DNA from: Tetrapyrgos nigripes
Lineage: Eukaryota > Basidiomycota > Agaricomycetes > Agaricales > Campanellaceae
Assembly: GCA_013368315.1 (NCBI GenBank)
Contig: JAACJM010000055.1
Location: 310,001 to 374,000, forward strand
DNA length: 64,000 nt
Direction: 5' to 3'
In this document: one piece after another, positions 1-10,924 of the stretch
Numbering within the stretch: the stretch's first letter is position 1
How the letters are laid out: the number at the start of each line of letters is the position of its first letter
Position numbers and translations under genes: made by a program
Notes under the pieces: model-generated
Database searches by the model: none
The model's input: only the letters and a program-made list of their open reading frames with translations
Told to the model about the DNA's origin: nothing

Positions 1-1700
1 TCTCCTGACTTTCCATTCGCACTGACTGTTGATTAGGTGCTGCCAGCACACTGACTTAGTCAATAATGCATTACTTACTCTCTTTAGGTATAATGAGTGC
101 CCTAAAGGCACTCTCTACCTTGTATCATTTGCTTTTGGGATTGATGGGAGCTTCTAAAGCTCTCTCTTGCATTTCCCCTACTTAGGTGTGAAGGGAGCTT
201 CTAAAGCTCTCTACCTCCTTTGCCTCTCTATTCACTAGCTCTTACAGGTCTCTTTCTATATTCCCCTTCTCTTGTTCAGATTGAAGGGTGCTTCAATAGT
301 ACCTTTCTGACTATCAGTTCTTGCAGACCATTGGTCAGATGCTGCCAGCTCACCAATGTGGTCTGTGATGTGTCATTTTGCTTTCTGATATTATTGGGTG
401 CTTTAAGAGCTCCCTCTACCTTCTCCCTCTTCATTACCTCTCTTTCAGGATTGATGGGTGCTTCCAGAGCACTCTCTCCCACATTAATCTCATTTGGTCT
501 TCTGTTTTCCCTCCGCCTTGCTGAGATGGTGTGACATTCACATCCCTCCATGCTCTCCTGCCTTACTTCTGCTTTGCTTTGTTTACTTTCACTAGGGATT
601 GATGGGTGCTTCTAGAGCACCCTCTCCTGCTTCATTCTCAACTGGTCTCCTTCTCATTTGCTCCAGGGACCTGCCTTCTGTTACTCTCATATGGAATGAG
701 TTTGATTGGTGTTATCAGTGCTCTGATGTGGTCAGCGACATGTCAATTCACTTCTTGGCATTCACAGACGCTTCAAGAGCTCCCTCTTCCTCTCTTCCTT
801 TTGTTTGGGATGACTGGCTTCTAGAACACTGTCTCTCGCTTTGTTCCCTTTCTTGGGATGACAAGTACTTTAGAGCTCTCACACCTGCTTCATTCACTCT
901 CCCAAGATGAAGAGCACCTCCAGCACTGACTCTGTCTAAGCTCTACTCTTATTCTTTCACTCCACACACTTGTTATTTTCCATCTCTTGTCCCTCTCCCT
1001 CAACTCTCTCTTGGATTCCCTGGGGATACCTCCTCTATGATCAGTTGCTCACTCTATGAAAGGCCTGATGTGATGACATGGAGGTAAATTGGTCATTGGG
1101 TAACTTGAGTTATGCTGCAGCTGTGGCTTTCTGTCTTCCTTTCTTCTTCTCTACAACATTCTCCTTATCCCTGTCAGCCAGATTGTCATAGTTATCAATG
1201 ATGGCGTTACTACGAGGCTGTCTGCCTTGGTGGACGCAGTCTACCTCCTATCATCACTATGACTCCTTCATTTCAACTGCCTCTGACTTCTGTCTGTCAC
1301 TTTGGCTATCTTCAGGCCCAGTCTACACCTACTCTGATGCCTTCTGCCAAGTCTGAAGCAAATGGTGAGGCAGATTTAGGCCTTCTCCTACATTTCCCTA
1401 CACTTATTCAGATTGGCAGGTGCTTCAATAGCATCCTCCTGACCTTCTGTTCTCACAAACCATCAGATGGACACTGCCAGCACTCCAATGCAGTCTTACG
1501 TGTCAATTCACCTTTTCAAGATTGACGAGTGCTTTTAGAGCTCTCTCTCCTTCGTTTGTTTCCTTCTACTCTTGTATTGAAAGGTCAAAGCTAGCAAATC
1601 AGTGCTGGCTTTGTCTTTATTTATTTCATTTATACACCTTCACTTGTCTGTTTCCCTTAACTCATAGGCAGGAGCTTAAAGAGCTCTGCCTACTCTTTCC
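1..1700. repeat. Degenerate tandem repeat with hairpin core
   Basis: A pyrimidine-rich stretch in which a core like GGGTGCTTCTAGAGCNCTCTC recurs about a dozen times (near 140, 190, 280, 390, 450, 600, 770, 815, 860, 1420, 1525 and 1670). The core is an imperfect palindrome (GAGCTTCTAAAGCTC type). Between cores a longer unit also returns in diverged form, with words such as CTGCCAGC, TGTCAATTCAC and GTGGTC. Open frames here are short, lack recognisable domains and follow the repeat periodicity, so I do not call genes. From 1700 to about 2090 I see only AT/CT-rich sequence. Origin is unknown; it may be a decayed satellite or the remains of an element. Confidence 0.6.
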
Positions 1701-2094
1701 TTAGTCTTAATTAGATGTTGCATGCCAGTGCATATTTCTGGCTCCATCTCTTATTACTCTTTCCTTCTCACTTTCCTCTTCAAGCCATCCCCAGCAACTG
1801 TACTACTCATTTGTTGTCACCATCTCTGACCTCCTTTCACTGTCGCTTCCTTTATGCATCCTGACATTCCTTAGTATTACAGCTCCCTGCCGAAGATGAT
1901 AGTGACATGCAACTACAATGTAGCTGCCTCAATGGCTAGATCCCTATGAAATCAGGATTTATAGTTCACCAGGTAGCTTTGGACATGTTGAGAACGTGAG
2001 TCCCTGGATAGGGGTAATTTCCATTATTTCCTTTCCTGATATATCCATTTCTTTCTTTTGCCTCCTAATACTTTATACTGGTACCTATCCACCT

Positions 2095-2346
2095 CACATA
2101 TACTGACTCATACCATACCTACACCCCAGTCATTTCCACTATCTTCATGTGGACTCCTGGGGTGTGTATATCTCTTATTTCTTCTTATACTATTTACTGA
2201 TTGTATTTATATACAGTACCTACATACATACTAACGTGTACCTATTCTTACAGGTACTGTATCAATCAAGTTGTTTCCACTATCTTCGTGTGGACTCCTG
2301 GGTACCTACATACATACGTACTAACGTGTGCCTATTCTTACAGGTT
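2095..2346 (+). repeat. Copia LTR remnant in opposite orientation to the main element
   Basis: This is a diverged reverse-complement relative of the LTR at 2718-3101. It shares blocks around CCCCAGTCATTTCCACTATC, GACTCCTGGGGTGTGTAT and TACTAACGTGTACCTATTC. As in that LTR, the distal block occurs twice (about 2150-2254 and 2277-2344). It is followed by GGTTACGGGCCC, which resembles the primer-binding site of the main element. It is therefore the 5' end of a second, plus-oriented copia copy whose interior is lost. The 2350-2717 interval after it has no gene I can support. Confidence 0.6.
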
Positions 2347-2717
2347 ACGGGCCCTGTGCCTTAAATTTAGGGGGAAAAAAAGAACTTGTGCAGAAAATCG
2401 AACCCGTGCAAGGCAGAATTAAAGCTTAGTAAGCAAATGATATAACAGACAGTCTATAGCAATATATGTAATTGGGCTGCACTTGAGCATCATAATGAGC
2501 AGGGAGCTTGAGACATGTCCCACACAGCTTACATAATGCATGTGATTTGGGAGAGGGGAGAGAACTGGGGAAGCTCACTATAGTAGATAGGCCTGGTAGG
2601 GAGACATTAAAAACCTCTTGCAAGGGAAAAGTTGCCACTCCAGGGTGCAAATGTAAAAACATAGAAAGAAAAAGAGAAATTAAAATAGCTATCCTCTCAA
2701 CAAAATCCCTTCATCTT

Positions 2718-3101
2718 TATAGAGAGTAAGTACACATTAGTACGTATGAAGGTACCCAGGAGTCACACAATGATAGTGGAGATGACTGGATTGATACAGT
2801 ACCTATAGAGAGTAAGTACACGTTAGTACATATGAAGGTACTGTAGTTTAATATAATCAGTATAAAGTATAATATAATCAGTATAAAGTATAATAAGAGA
2901 GAACAAAACAAATACACACCCCAGGAGTCACACAATGATAGTGGAGACGACTGGGGTGTTAACTACGGTATGGTCAGGCATATGTGAAGCGGGTGTAGAC
3001 TATGGATCACGAGTAGGTACCTTGGAGAAAAAGATAGGGAAAAAGAAGCAGATATTTCTTAAATAGGAATTGGCCCCTATCTAGGGACTCTCATTCTCGA
3101 C
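2718..3101 (-). repeat. 3' LTR of the copia element, with duplicated sub-block
   Basis: On the minus strand the LTR begins TGTCGAGAATGAG directly after the polypurine tract. The part 2803-3101 matches the other LTR closely. The outer part, 2718-2802, is a second, internally shortened copy of the LTR end (GAGAGTAAGTACAC, GTCACACAATGATAGTGGAG). A further roughly 20-bp duplication, ATAATCAGTATAAAGT, lies near 2860-2890. The LTR ends in TATA rather than the usual CA. Confidence 0.8.
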
Positions 3102-3112
3102 ACTCCCCCTGA
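3102..3112 (-). other. Polypurine tract of the copia element
   Basis: On the minus strand CTCAGGGGGAG lies immediately before the LTR start TGTCGAG. This is the expected position for priming of plus-strand DNA synthesis in an LTR retrotransposon. Confidence 0.7.
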
Positions 3113-3127
3113 GTCCCTAGACTCTTC

Positions 3128-6100
3128 CTAGCCAACAGTCAATCCTAGACCCCTCACAAACTTCTCAAATAATGGATGGCTCAACGACTTTGTCATGACA
3201 TCAGCAACATTGTCCTCAGATGGTACATGTTGGAATTCCAACTCCCCTTCTCTAATGGCGTCCCAGATCCAGGCCCATGCTGTATCAAAGTGCTTGGTAT
3301 GTCCATGTTTGGTGGTGGCTTCTGTGAGTGAAATGGAACTTGTATTGTCAACCTTGATGACAAAAGGGTAGTCCCTCCTCATTTCCACTCCATCCAACCA
3401 CTTCCACATCCATATTGCTTGTTTCCCTGCATGAACCATTGAGAGGTACTCCACCTCAGTAGTAGACAATGCCACCACCCTTTGCTTAGATGACGACCAT
3501 GACACTGCTCCCCCTGCTACCAGGAATACATATCCCATTGTTGACTTCTGAGTTGCCATACCATTCTCCTCCTTGATGTCTGAATGAGATGTGTCAGCAA
3601 AACCAACAGGTTTTACACCATCTGACATATCCACTTCCAAGTGATGATGGTAAGTGATCTGAAGGTTCATGGTTGTTTTGAGATACACAAGGAGATGGAG
3701 AGCAGAAGCCCAGTGGATAGGTCATGGATCATTAGCATACTGTTGTAGTAAGGAAATGGCAAATGCGATGTCTGGTTGAGTTCCCAGCACGATATGATTG
3801 AGCACACTGACTAGGCTGTAGTAATTCTTATTGACCATAAAGAGTTTGTCAGAAGTTGGGATGGGATGTGGCTGACTGTCAACGAAGTCAATCCCTGGAG
3901 ACAATGGTGTATGCTTCAGCACACAGTTCTCCATTCCAAATGTCTTCAGCGTTTTTTCGATTAATGGGCGTTGGTGGAGAGATATGTTCTTGGTATCTTC
4001 ATGGATTCGAACCGTCATACCCAATACCACGTCAGGCTCACTGTAGTCTCTGAATTCGAATTGCTCTGCTATCTCTTTCTGTGTCTTCTTCCCATCCTCC
4101 TCTGTCGTAGAAACCCCAGTTACATTGTCAGTATATGTCACAGTAATGGTGCTGCCAAGAGAGGTATGTCAGTATCGAACACATGGGTCTGCTGGATTAG
4201 CTTTGAAGCCAAGTTCACAATATCGTTTATCAAGGAGTTTGTACCAGTTGTTGCCAGTGTCCATAGACCCATAAATGTTAATGTTCATGATGAGTACCAT
4301 CTCATTCCTGTCGTGCAAGGAGTAACATTCCTGAAGTCCTTCAGGTAGTATCAAGTAGTTCACTCCTTGTGGTTTCGGGTTGAGGTATGCACCAGTGAAA
4401 TCCCCAGACCATAGATCCAATCCCTCGTAGGCAGCGATAGCGATGGCAAACCTCTCAGATTCATACCTAGCCACAATCGCCCATGTATCCTTGTAGTGGA
4501 CCCCTTTGACCTGGTCATAACCCCTAACCACTAACCTGGCCCAACATTCGGTAATCTTTCCATTTCCATCCATCGAGTCATAATAATTTTCGCATCTCGA
4601 GGTTCCAGAACTGGGGTAAACGCCTTTTGAGAGTCGAGCTTCGCGAGTTCCTTTTCCATAGGCTTCATCCATAGGTCAGGTTGTTTCATTGCCTCAGTGT
4701 AGGAGCATGGTACCCAGGTATTGTCCGGTTCAAGGATGGTCTCGAGCTGGGCCTTGAGGGCAGCTGGTGAGTCTTCTTCATTGTACTCTGGGAGTAATTC
4801 TATGTCTTGCTTATCATCTCTAGTCCACACTTCACCTCTCTCATGTGCCTCCTTTTCACGTTCTTCATATTCTTTAGACTCCATGAACTCCTGAGTCAAG
4901 TTGTGAGTGCAGGTAGATGAACGAGTGGGGGCAGTTCCCCAGATTTCAGCTTGGGTACGGTGTGTGCATTTCTGAGGAGGGTTTGGGATTGTCTGGGTTT
5001 TTTTCATCACTTGTGGGAGTAGATGGGGTTGCCAATGTCAAGTCGGGAATGGAATTTGATGACCGGTCAGGGATCGAGTCCTCAGATTTTGGAGTTGGCA
5101 CTAAAAATAGCAAGTCCTCATTCTCTCCCTCCAATTCCGAAATCCAGTGACCTTCCGATTTCTCAAATACTGTGTTGCTCGTGTGATAGAGCTTGTTGCT
5201 ACCCCATTCCTTCACTATGTATACCTTTCTCCCATCGTAGCCCACTATCTGGCACTTGTACCCCCTTGCATCTGATTTCCCTCTTCCAGTTTTCGCAGGT
5301 ATATGGGCAAACCCGATGCTACTGAAAGGTACAAGATGTGACATGTTCTGGCATTGTCCTGTCCACTTCTCCTCAGGTACAATACCTCTTGTATTTGGCA
5401 TGAGGTTTTTGATGTAGATGTAGGTAGACATAGTTTGTGCCCAGCATCAAACAGCATAGCCCGAGCACTGTTCAACATCACTCCTATTCCCCTTTCAGCT
5501 CTCCCATTCGATGGTGATGTATACAGAGCTGTGAATTCATGGACTATGCCATGTTTTGTTACCCAATCATGGAAGGCATGGGACCTCCATTCTGGTGTGT
5601 TGTCTGTCCAGATCCTCTTCAACTTCTTCCCTGTCTGAGTTTCCACAGCAACACTACACACTTCCAGCTTCTCGATCACAGTGGTAGCTGTCCTATCCTT
5701 TAGGAAATCCACCACATCCTTCGAAGTCCCTGCATCAGTGCTAAACAAAGCGTATATGTTTCCGCCAACAGACACGACTTGCGCTGGACCCCATATGTCC
5801 AAATACCACCTGAAGTTGGCCTCAGTGACTACCTTGGTACTATCTGGGTGATGCTGCTTGTCCGTATGTGTGTGTCAACAATCCTCACAGGTTCCCATTT
5901 TCTTCCTCACCCCTTTGATCCTTGGTATTCCATCAATGAAGTCTGGTGCCATCTCGATATGCTCAGGCATGATATGACCACTGGCTCAATGCAAGAATTG
6001 GATATCTGCTGGGAGTTGAGTGGCTAAAGTGACATTTGGATTCCTAGGCACCAACTTTGCCTCAATAACATATACTCCACCACTTAATATTGCCTCTAGC

Positions 6101-6507
6101 ATCTCTTTCCCATTCGGCTCCTTGAAGGACATTCGTCCCTTTCCCAATGTGGCAGTCCAACCCAACTTGTCCAGAGTACCAGTCAACAATAGGTTATTGG
6201 AGATACTGGGGGCATGGAATGTGTCATGGAACAGGAGGTGGTACATGGTCCTGTTGTAGATCACCTCAACTTTCACATCCCCTCGCCCTACAATATCAAA
6301 TTCAGCATCGTTATGAGAAGTATAGGTGACAAAGTGAAATCTATGTTTGAAGAAGTGATGGGTAGCACCTGAGTCAACTATGATTTGGATAGGGGCTCCT
6401 GATGGAGATAGAGAGGGATACGACCCCTTGTTCACTGTGGTCGTCACTGCTAGGATTGTTGGAGAGTCGTTGGAAGTGGAGGCCATCATGTTGTTGGCCG
6501 AAGGCAA
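3128..6507 (-). pseudogene. Copia pol remnant (protease, integrase, RT, RNase H)
   Basis: Segments in order on the minus strand: protease with DSGATHHF (about 6390); integrase with an HHCC-like region, then DIWGP, TDNTPEWRS and NGRAERG (5245-5990), the D,D-35-E landmarks; reverse transcriptase with WARLVVRGYDQ and FTGAYLNP (4170-4670); a palm block reading YTDN where copia RTs have YxDD (about 4130); and RNase H with FADTSHSD, STTEVEY and HVPSEDNVAD (3128-3690). Stops and frameshifts separate the segments. Loss of the second catalytic Asp in YxDD adds to the evidence that the copy is dead. The family call is secure; exact break positions are not. Confidence 0.88.
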
Positions 6508-6543
6508 AGGTGCATCCTTTTTTCCTTTCCACCAAGCTGGGTA

Positions 6544-8653
6544 CTAACCCTGCTTTCCACCACCTTCTCGGAAACAGTTCTTGATCATGTGTCCCTTGCA
6601 TTTGCATTTGGGATTAGCACATAGGAGGTCAAGGTTTGATGGTCCATTCCCTCCTCTCTTTGATGTCTGTAGTGCATTCACCTTCTCTGTCAACTCTTGC
6701 ACCTGCACCTGCAGGGCTTTAGTCTTATCCAACCCTTCAATGCTGCCTTCTCCTCTATGACCTCCCATAAACCTGACGTGCTCCTGTAACCTTCCAGCTG
6801 CAACGTTAAATGTAATGGTGGGATTGGTCAATAGCACGCCAACAGTCAGGATCCATTCAGGAGTACAAGGGAACAAGTCCAGGAATAGCGTCAAGAATTG
6901 GGAATCCTCAATTTTAGCTCCAACATCAGTTGCTTGCTTTTGCAACATTCGGAACTTTGCAACGTAACCATTCTCCCCAGTGACATCTCCTCCCATGTAT
7001 CAACAACTGTGTAGGGCATTCTCTCTCCTTTGGCAAGCCAAATGAATCAGGATTCTTGATGTTGTCCCAGATTGTGAGGTATGCCACAGATTTGTGTATC
7101 TCATATTTGAGGTAGTTCAGGGTTCGGCTACTAATCAGGGTAGGTTGGAGTTGCACATCTGATTTGAGGTTTGTAGGCTCTTCCAGTGAGACACTGAGCA
7201 TGGGGTCGAAGGCAAATGACTCAACCAACAACTACCTTCCACTCAAGACAGGGTGTTTAGTTTGGGGGTAGGGAGATGCTCAAGCTCTCACAGTAGATCT
7301 AGAGAAACCAAATCTTCAAGGAAGAAGCAAAAGAAGTATAATCGAAGTGAAGACAAGATAGAGTAGCACTTCGACTGGGCAAAGACTAGTTTGGATGGGG
7401 GATGAAGGGTAAAAGGATGTAAAGGGTAGGTGATGGGGAGGATCGGAATGTGGTAGAGGATGGGTAGAAGATGAGGGGGAGGATTACAGATGAGGGAGAG
7501 AGGATGTATGGGTGCCCTGTGGTGATACGCCAAAAAATACATGAAACGAAACTGGGGATGGGCAGAAGTGGATGGTAATACACTGCTTGAATAAGTGCAG
7601 CTACCTCTGAAGACAAACTAAGTGCAAGACGAAGGTGAAAACAAAACTGGCTTGGAATCGAAGAAGACTTAGTACGCCTCCACAAGGTACTGCACAATAC
7701 GACAAGCAACTATATGAACACACCTCCACAAGTACAGTGCTATACAACAAGTGGAACGTTTGGTATGTAAAAACTGAGCACTGAGAAGACGAAGTTAAGC
7801 AGCTCAAGGGGTATGACGCCTCCCACTGAAGATGAACTGTAGATGACTGCTTTCCACAGGAACAATACTCGTATTGCCATTGCACTGTATCTGTACAAAG
7901 GCGGTTACAAGGTAATCGAAGTGCGCTTTTATAGTCAGCCACACAATTAGTTTACTGAGTCCGTACACAGTTCATAGGTAATCATTGAGTGTTAGTAGGA
8001 GTCAGGGATTGTAAGTACATGCTGAATGCATCATCAATCACAGTCCAGACGAGATATTTCTCATCAGAGTAGTAAAATGAAGTCAGAAATCTGGTAAATG
8101 AACTGTTTTGTATAGTGAACGTATCCAAACGAAGGATAGTAAAGTCCAAGTGTGCTTCGATCAGCATGTTACCAACTGCGTTTATGGTAAAACTCTTGAG
8201 ATTAAACTAAATGAAAGCTTTTGTCTTAAAGGGTACCTGTTTGGGAGTCATTCTAGTGGACAAGCTAGACAATTCATAGGTTCGATTGTGTATATAGTGA
8301 GGTTGCACTACTTCAATTAGAAGTGTGCAAAATGATGGGGTGCATGGCCAGGTGTTTACCTGCTGTATCACCAGTATTTTAATCTGCCCTTCCCAGTACA
8401 GATGAAGGCCTTTCAACTTTGCTCGTCTCTCCATCAACGCCTTCCAGGACATATAGTTCTTGCCATTGAACTTAGCATCCTCCAGCAACTCTTGGATAGT
8501 TGTATAGTTGCTGGGGTTCCCAATGGAGTTGTTAGTGTTGCTAGACATTGTTGAGACAGGGGTATGAGAGGGTGTAAAAGATATAGAAGCGAGGTATAAA
8601 GAGTCAAGGTCTTCGGGATTGATGATAGGGAATAGGTCTTCTGCTGTAGACAT
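6544..8653 (-). pseudogene. Copia gag remnant, interrupted
   Basis: The N-terminal part (8653 down to about 8359) starts MSTAEDLFPIINPEDLDSLY and continues to a copia-gag-like segment with NYMSWKALMERRAKLKGL. The C-terminal part (7240-6544) has a coiled region and a single CCHC zinc knuckle, CANPKCKCKGHMIKNC, near 6590. A non-gag interval (7260-8350) splits the two. Stops and frame changes show it no longer encodes a single polyprotein. Confidence 0.78.
7260..8350. mobile_element. Insertion within gag, flanked by an 8-bp direct repeat
   Basis: This 1091-bp interval has no gag similarity. It is bounded by GGTGTTTA at 7252-7259 and 8351-8358, at the places where gag reading is lost and resumes. 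No inverted termini are visible and no open frame with a domain is present. Around 7677-7750 a short motif (CTCCACAAGGTACTGCACAATACGAC and a diverged copy) repeats about 47 bp apart. The 8-bp repeat may be a target duplication or coincidence. Confidence 0.4.
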
Positions 8654-8705
8654 ATAATGGTGTAATCAATGAGTCGAATATATTGTGTGCACAGATCAGG
8701 GTGTG

Positions 8706-8717
8706 GGGCCCATAACC
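8706..8717 (-). other. Primer-binding site (initiator tRNA-Met anticodon arm type)
   Basis: GGGCCCATAACC on the plus strand, just inside the 5' LTR, reproduces the anticodon-arm sequence of eukaryotic initiator tRNA-Met. Its complement, GGTTATGGGCCC, would anneal to a half-tRNA fragment, as described for Drosophila copia. The inverted remnant has the related GGTTACGGGCCC at about 2341-2353. Confidence 0.7.
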
Positions 8718-8993
8718 TATAGAGAGTAAGTACACGTTAGTACATACAAAGGTACTGTAGTTAAATTAATCAGTATAAAGTATAATAAGAGAGAACGAAA
8801 CAAATACACACCCCAGGAGTCACACAATGATAGTGGAGACAACTGGGGTGTTAACTACGGTATGGTCAGGTATATGTGAAGCAGGTGTAGACTACAGATC
8901 ACAAGTAGGTACCTTGGAGAAAAGATAGGGAAAAAGAAGCGGATATTTCTTAAATAGGAATTGGCCCCTATCTAGGGACTCTCATTCTTGACA
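8716..8993 (-). repeat. 5' LTR of the copia element
   Basis: 278 bp, nearly identical to 2803-3101 but without the duplicated blocks. It ends in CTTGACA on the plus strand. Its difference from the 3' LTR lies mainly in the copy number of internal sub-repeats, plus scattered point changes. The 8994-9285 interval that follows has only a short palindromic pair (GGACTGCAG and CTGCAGTCC) and no gene. Confidence 0.8.
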
Positions 8994-9285
8994 GTCTTCC
9001 TCTGGGCTAATGACGGACTGCAGAGGGAAAGAGGCGAGTCATTCTGAAAGCCCTACAGACAAGCATACCCCCCCCCTGCAGTCCAGCCGTCCTAGACTGT
9101 TTTTGTCAGCCTAGACTTGCCCGAACCAAATTTACATAGAGTACCAAATGCTGTGTACAGTCCAAGAATAAGTTACTAGAATGTCATTGGCGTAAACATA
9201 AGATACATTAGATGAATGACATATAATTATCAGAACAGTGGTATTTGCTCGACTGAGCCAAAGAAAGATATGAAAAAGACACATA

Positions 9286-10922
9286 CAGTGGCCAAAAAAA
9301 TTGTCCACATGTTTGGCACTTTTGGAAAGATTGCTGATTTAAGAGCTATTGAGCAGAAATCTCAAAACATGGCTGGTGATAGCAAGAAAGCCTTTGATTA
9401 GAGCTACAATGATCTGTCTGTTTTGTCTTATGTGGCCAAATATCTGTGGAGTTATGATTGATTTAAAACTGTATGTCATTTGGACAATTTTTTGAGTTGC
9501 CACTTCAAAATCATTATTGCAATAACCTGATGTGTTATACATGATGTCATGGGTGGAGCTGTACAGTAATGTAATGTATACACTACAATGATGTCATAGC
9601 TGCCAGCTGGAGCATACATAGCAACATACAGATGCTCTACAGCCTCTATGAAAATCATGGGGTCCCTCATATCAGCTCAGAAAGACAATCTCTACTCTCT
9701 CCTCTTAACTGCCTCTCCATCTGCAAAAGTTGCAACTCAGACTGGAGTATGGAAGCCAAGAGTTGCTTTTGTGGCTTAAAAGACAAATACAGACAATGAG
9801 AACAATACAGCAGGGTGTCCTAGGAGGCTCTCTACTACTTGTGAAGAGGTTAGATTGGAAAAAAATCCATTCTGGTAAAGCCAGATTGCTACACAAGTGG
9901 CCTGAAACATCAAGGCTCTTCTTGGACAACCTGTCCCAACCTATAACAGCCAAAACATTCCTGAAAATGTCTTGTGGCGATCTCCAAAACACAGAACAAG
10001 TGCAAACTTACAGTGACTTGCAGCAAGGCTCACTTGAAGTTTGCACAGATGTAAAAAGACTGGGCTGTAGAAGGCTAGAAGTGGGTTATTTTCTCAGATA
10101 AGACCAAAACCAATTATTTTGGGGCAAATATGCCCCAGCATGTGTGAGAAAAGAGAGATAAATTCATGGTACAGCAAGATGTGACAGAAATGATGACATT
10201 TGAGAGAGAAAATGACATGATGGGGTAGGGTATGGGGCAACAGTAAGCAGTAAAAATGGTCCAGATGAAGGGGAAGATAGATTGCAAACACTATATGACC
10301 ATCTTAAGTAACAAAATCCTGGAAAGCATTAATAATATGGGAGTTGATCCAGAGGTGGCCATTTTTCAGCTGGGTATTAACTTTCTAAAGTGCTATATCC
10401 AATGGTTTCCTTTATCAGAACATGTCTCTCTACCTATAAAAGCAACACTCTGCTTTCATACTTCAGTCTGAGCTGAAATTTTGATAGAGGGAGGGGCAGT
10501 TTGGAGGAGAGAGTAGAGATTGTCTTTCTGGGCTGATATGAGGGACCCCATGATTTTCATAGAAGCTGTAGAGCATCTGTATGTTGCTATGTATGCTCCA
10601 GCTGGCAGCTATGACATCATTGTGGTGTATACATCACATTACTGTACAGCTCCACCAATGACATCATGTATAACACATCAGGTTATTGCAATAATGATTT
10701 TGAAGTGGCAACTCAAAAAATTGTCCAAATGACATACAATTTTAAATCAATCATAACTCCACAGATATGTGGCCAAATAAGACAAAACAGACAGATTATT
10801 GTAGCTCTAATCAAAGGCTTTCTTGATACCACCAGCCATGTTTTGAGATTTCTGCTCAATAGCTCTTAAATCAGCAATCTTTCCAAAAGTGCCAAACATG
10901 TGGACAATTTTTTTGGCCACTG
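9286..10922. mobile_element. Tc1/mariner-type element with 420-bp TIRs, no transposase
   Basis: The element starts CAGTGGCCAAAAAAATTGTC and ends with its inverse, flanked by TA on both sides (9284-9285 and 10923-10924), the target duplication of the Tc1/mariner superfamily. The inverted repeats run about 9286-9708 and 10502-10922 and are nearly identical. The roughly 790-bp centre holds a 123-codon open frame (9730-10101) with no DDE motif or other domain I recognise. It is therefore most likely a non-autonomous derivative. Small frames inside the TIRs appear twice because the TIRs are copies. Confidence 0.85.
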
Positions 10923-10924
10923 TA

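Larger units (their letters stand above)
2718..8993 (-). mobile_element. Decayed Ty1/copia LTR retrotransposon
   Basis: The element has two related LTRs (2718-3101 and 8716-8993), a primer-binding site inside the 8716 LTR, a purine tract beside the other, and gag, protease, integrase, reverse transcriptase and RNase H coding remains in the Ty1/copia order (integrase before RT) on the minus strand. Coding is broken into at least seven frame segments, and a roughly 1.1-kb foreign interval interrupts gag. Possible 5-bp target duplication: ATCTT (2713-2717) against GTCTT (8994-8998), one mismatch. The element is not autonomous in its present state. Confidence 0.9.

Noticed and set aside
220..534. 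104-codon plus-strand open frame
   Set aside because: It lies in the degenerate hairpin-core repeat and its peptide follows the repeat; no domain or splice context.
2718..3101. CRISPR-like or tandem array from repeated LTR words
   Set aside because: Repeats are LTR sub-blocks of a eukaryotic retroelement; no regular spacers.
9284..10924. Two separate small genes duplicated in opposite orientation (9339-9670 and 10520-10869)
   Set aside because: They are the same sequence in the two inverted repeats of one transposon.
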